Assembly: GCA_021203115.1 (NCBI GenBank)
Contig: JAJQBV010000190.1
Coordinates: forward strand, 1-7,859
Reading direction: 5' to 3'
Source: Clostridiales bacterium
GTDB taxonomy: Bacteria; Bacillota; Clostridia; Lachnospirales; Lachnospiraceae
DNA length: 7,859 nucleotides
Numbering within the stretch: the stretch's first letter is position 1; each line of letters begins with the position of its first letter. The position numbers were made by a program, and so were the translations under genes. Below the pieces are notes generated by a model that saw only the letters and a program-made list of their open reading frames with translations, searched no databases and was not told the origin of the DNA. Positions 6,135-7,859 of the stretch are shown in pieces.

Positions 6135-7567
6135 AACTCCTCCTCACGCAGTACAAGCCGTATCGCCCACGGCGGCACATCCGGAATCTCAAAGCCCTCC
6201 TCGAGAAACACAAACGCCGTCTCATAATCCGGCGCGCGCTCCGGAAATGTCCCTTTTCCGTCGGTAAAATAAATCAGTCCCCGCAGGTTGTGGAACTCAT
6301 GCCGCGCGATCAGGTCGTCCACATAAGCGAAGACCGGCCGGAAATCCGTCCCGCCGAAGCCGGAGAGCTGTACATCCTCCATGTAGGTGTCAAACTCCTC
6401 GTCCGTCGTCACCTTCACATCCTGCTGTATCTTAGAATCACACTGAATGATGTGAATATTCACCCGCTTGAAATAGCTCTCTGTGTTCTTCAGAATGTCA
6501 TAGGTCTTTCGCAGAAACTTCTCCACCGTCGACCCCTGACAGGAGCCGGATGTGTCCAGCGCAATGACAAACTCGCGGATCCGCCGGTTCTCCCGATACT
6601 CCAGCGGTTCCACAAGAGGCATGTTCTCGTAGAGCTGCAGGCCGTAAGTGTAGTAGATGTAGTCAAACTCGTCGTCGTTGATGTGCATCTCCTCGCCGAG
6701 AACGGCGAACTTTTTCAGGAAAGCCCCATAGTCGTGCTTTTCGCGCAGCGTCTCCTTCAGATTCTGCAAAAGACTGCCGGCGCCGAAGCCCTGCTCCTTC
6801 GAAAAGGTCTCAAGATCCGTTTTGGCATGCTGGCTGACATCCGCCCATTCATCCCGGGTCTGTCCCACAAGCGCCTCGTCAATGTCCTCCGCCTGGTCGC
6901 CCTCCTCGCCGGTATCCGCCTCATGGCAGCCGATCATGGCCGTCCGGGTGTCCGTCGTGTAGGTGTCCCCCGTCCGCTCCCCGGCATCCGTCTCCCGCTT
7001 CGGAATCCAGTACAGATGGTCATCCCGCTCAAACATCCCGGCCGATTCCTCAAATATCCCGATCGCCTCCGGATTGTCCAGCAGAAAACGATAAATTTTC
7101 TCCGCCGTCAGAACCGGCACATAGGACTCCAGTTTTTTTACCGTCCTCCGGAGCGTATCGTCGTCCGCCAGCCGCACATCCGCCAGCCCGAGATCCAGAA
7201 TCGTTTTCTCCACCGCGATATCGCAGGCCAGATCCCAGCACGCCCGGTCCAGCTTCTCATACTGAAACGGATGGCTGAAGACACAGTGCAGGATCATGTG
7301 CAGAAACGCCCGCGTACAGAGATTCGGCTCCTCCCGAAAGGAGCAGAGCACATAGTCGGTATTAAAAAAAATCTCCCGCCCGTTCACGCCGTAGGAAAAA
7401 ACCGTGTCCGTCGGGATCATCGGCATCCGAAACAGCGCGCGATCCAGAAAGCGCAGCGAAACCATGATCTGATCTCTGGCAAAAACCATGATCTTCTCCG
7501 CGAGCTCCCGACGCTCCCGCTCCTGCGCCTCCGTAATCTCGCGCCGATCTTCCGTCTGTATCGTCAT
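6131..7567 (-). CDS. VWA-domain protein with a degenerate metallopeptidase-like N-terminal domain (DUF2201-like)
   Basis: A 478-residue soluble protein, the likely partner of the MoxR ATPase. Residues about 20-165 resemble the putative metallopeptidase domain paired with C-terminal VWA domains (DUF2201 group): FLHMILHCVFSH (88-99) followed by WDLACDIAVE (111-120). The expected HExxH reads HMILH (90-94), so the usual catalytic glutamate is Met; histidines 90, 94 and 99 could still bind metal. Residues 190-250 are acidic and low in complexity, probably a flexible linker. The C-terminal VWA domain has a complete MIDAS: DTSGS (338-342), Thr407 in GGTDF, and Asp436 in YFTDG, so divalent-metal-dependent partner binding is expected. 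The ATG at 7567 follows AGAGGG (7583-7578) at 10 bases. The gene begins 16 bases after the ppk stop and overlaps the ATPase gene by 4 bases. A ViaA-like adaptor role is inferred from RavA-ViaA pairs; peptidase activity looks doubtful. Confidence 0.88.
   Translation of the reverse strand: MTIQTEDRREITEAQERERRELAEKIMVFARDQIMVSLRFLDRALFRMPMIPTDTVFSYGVNGREIFFNTDYVLCSFREEPNLCTRAFLHMILHCVFSHPFQYEKLDRACWDLACDIAVEKTILDLGLADVRLADDDTLRRTVKKLESYVPVLTAEKIYRFLLDNPEAIGIFEESAGMFERDDHLYWIPKRETDAGERTGDTYTTDTRTAMIGCHEADTGEEGDQAEDIDEALVGQTRDEWADVSQHAKTDLETFSKEQGFGAGSLLQNLKETLREKHDYGAFLKKFAVLGEEMHINDDEFDYIYYTYGLQLYENMPLVEPLEYRENRRIREFVIALDTSGSCQGSTVEKFLRKTYDILKNTESYFKRVNIHIIQCDSKIQQDVKVTTDEEFDTYMEDVQLSGFGGTDFRPVFAYVDDLIARHEFHNLRGLIYFTDGKGTFPERAPDYETAFVFLEEGFEIPDVPPWAIRLVLREEEL
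6137..6145 (-). promoter_or_regulatory. Ribosome binding site of the MoxR gene, encoding the VWA C-terminus
   Basis: GAGGAGGAG both encodes the three glutamates near the end of the VWA protein (REEEL) and serves as the binding site for the ATPase start a few bases on. With the ATGA overlap this is a clear coupling arrangement, likely to keep the two products in proportion. Confidence 0.7.
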
Positions 7568-7583
7568 ATGTTAAAAACCCTCT

Positions 7584-7859
7584 TTAGCGGTTCCCCGCCT
7601 CCATAAAATACTCCTGCGCGTTCAGCGGCTCCTCCCCGCTTTTCACATGCGTGTATGTCCCGTCGGCCAACTGCATTCTGGCCTTGACATTGTCCGCCAT
7701 CAGCACGCGGAAAATGCGGATCACGCGCCCTTTGATCTCCTCATCGAAGACCGGCGTCGCCACCTCCACGCGGCGAGTCGTATTCCGTGTCATGAAATCC
7801 GCGGAGGCGATATAGACCTCCGGATCCTCCTCGCCGAAAAGATAAATCCGCGAGTGCTC
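7584..7859 (-). CDS. ppk: Polyphosphate kinase 1, C-terminal end (cut by the right window edge)
   Basis: Ppk1 reversibly polymerises the gamma-phosphate of ATP into inorganic polyphosphate, with a phosphohistidine intermediate. Only the last 91 residues are present, in the frame that runs unbroken off the right edge. The fragment opens with EHSRIYLFG, carries VYIASADFMTRNTTRRVEVATPV, the strongest family signature for this region, and ends with IFRVLMADNVKARMQ...LNAQEYFMEAGNR. The His of EHSR probably corresponds to the second conserved active-site histidine (His592 in E. coli, from memory of the family). An internal ATG at 7793 is not a start; it lies in the middle of the signature. The TAA stop at 7586-7584 is 16 bases before the VWA gene, so ppk and the VWA-MoxR-LRR genes are probably co-transcribed. 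The start and promoter lie outside the window. Confidence 0.93.
   Translation of the reverse strand, partial: EHSRIYLFGEEDPEVYIASADFMTRNTTRRVEVATPVFDEEIKGRVIRIFRVLMADNVKARMQLADGTYTHVKSGEEPLNAQEYFMEAGNR

Noticed and set aside
6290..7606. A 438-codon open frame on the plus strand opposite the VWA gene
   Set aside because: It is antisense to a gene with clear domains, its translation is rich in Arg, Leu, Pro and His with no recognisable motif, and it has no convincing ribosome binding site. It reflects GC-rich third positions of the real gene.
7584..7793. A stand-alone 69-residue small gene starting at the ATG at 7793
   Set aside because: The frame is open through to the window edge, and the upstream codons (EHSRIYLFG...VYIASADF) continue the polyphosphate kinase signature, so the ATG is an internal methionine.
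1..7859. CRISPR array, tRNA or rRNA genes, insertion sequences or att sites
   Set aside because: No regularly spaced repeats, no tRNA-like cloverleaf sequence, no transposase or integrase coding region and no terminal inverted repeats were seen; nearly all bases are in recognisable genes.

Overview
The window reads as a chromosomal segment of a GC-rich anaerobic Firmicute, most likely a Lachnospiraceae-type Clostridium relative. This rests on protein families rather than on any marker gene. FolD is of the 'YERGA' type with a separate FchA cyclohydrolase. There is a DUF4250 small protein, a BspA-like leucine-rich-repeat protein without a signal peptide, and a MoxR/VWA pair. Ribosome binding sites are strong AGGAGG-like sequences. 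All nine genes are on the minus strand, so transcription runs from the right edge to the left. They are packed tightly, no gap exceeds about 90 bases, and I see no tRNA, rRNA, CRISPR array, insertion sequence or integrase.

Right block (7859 to 3122, read leftwards): the last 91 codons of a polyphosphate kinase (ppk), then a VWA-domain protein with a metallopeptidase-like N-terminal region, a MoxR-type AAA+ ATPase, and an LRR protein. Junctions are a 16-base gap, a 4-base ATGA overlap and a 26-base overlap, so the last three genes are almost certainly translationally coupled and read as one functional unit: ATPase, VWA adaptor and a repeat protein of unknown role. The ppk neighbour invites, but does not prove, a stress or proteostasis link.

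Left block (3121 to 1): a 91-base intergenic region holds a convincing promoter whose -35 box overlaps the LRR stop codon. It is followed by a DeoD-type purine nucleoside phosphorylase, an AbiH-family (phage abortive infection) protein, a 58-residue DUF4250 protein, FchA methenyl-THF cyclohydrolase, and the 5' end of folD, which runs off the left edge. The block joins nucleoside salvage and one-carbon metabolism with a defence-family gene in the middle.

Points that stand out: (1) FolD lacks the canonical cyclohydrolase lysine and sits next to FchA, which would supply that step. (2) DeoD aligns without gaps to recalled E. coli DeoD yet lacks His4 and Arg217, two key catalytic-site residues. 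(3) The MoxR-VWA-LRR unit has an intact ATPase and MIDAS, but the HExxH-like site lacks its glutamate. (4) An AbiH homologue is embedded in a housekeeping operon with none of the usual signs of a mobile island. All family assignments are from reading the translated sequence; no database search was run.
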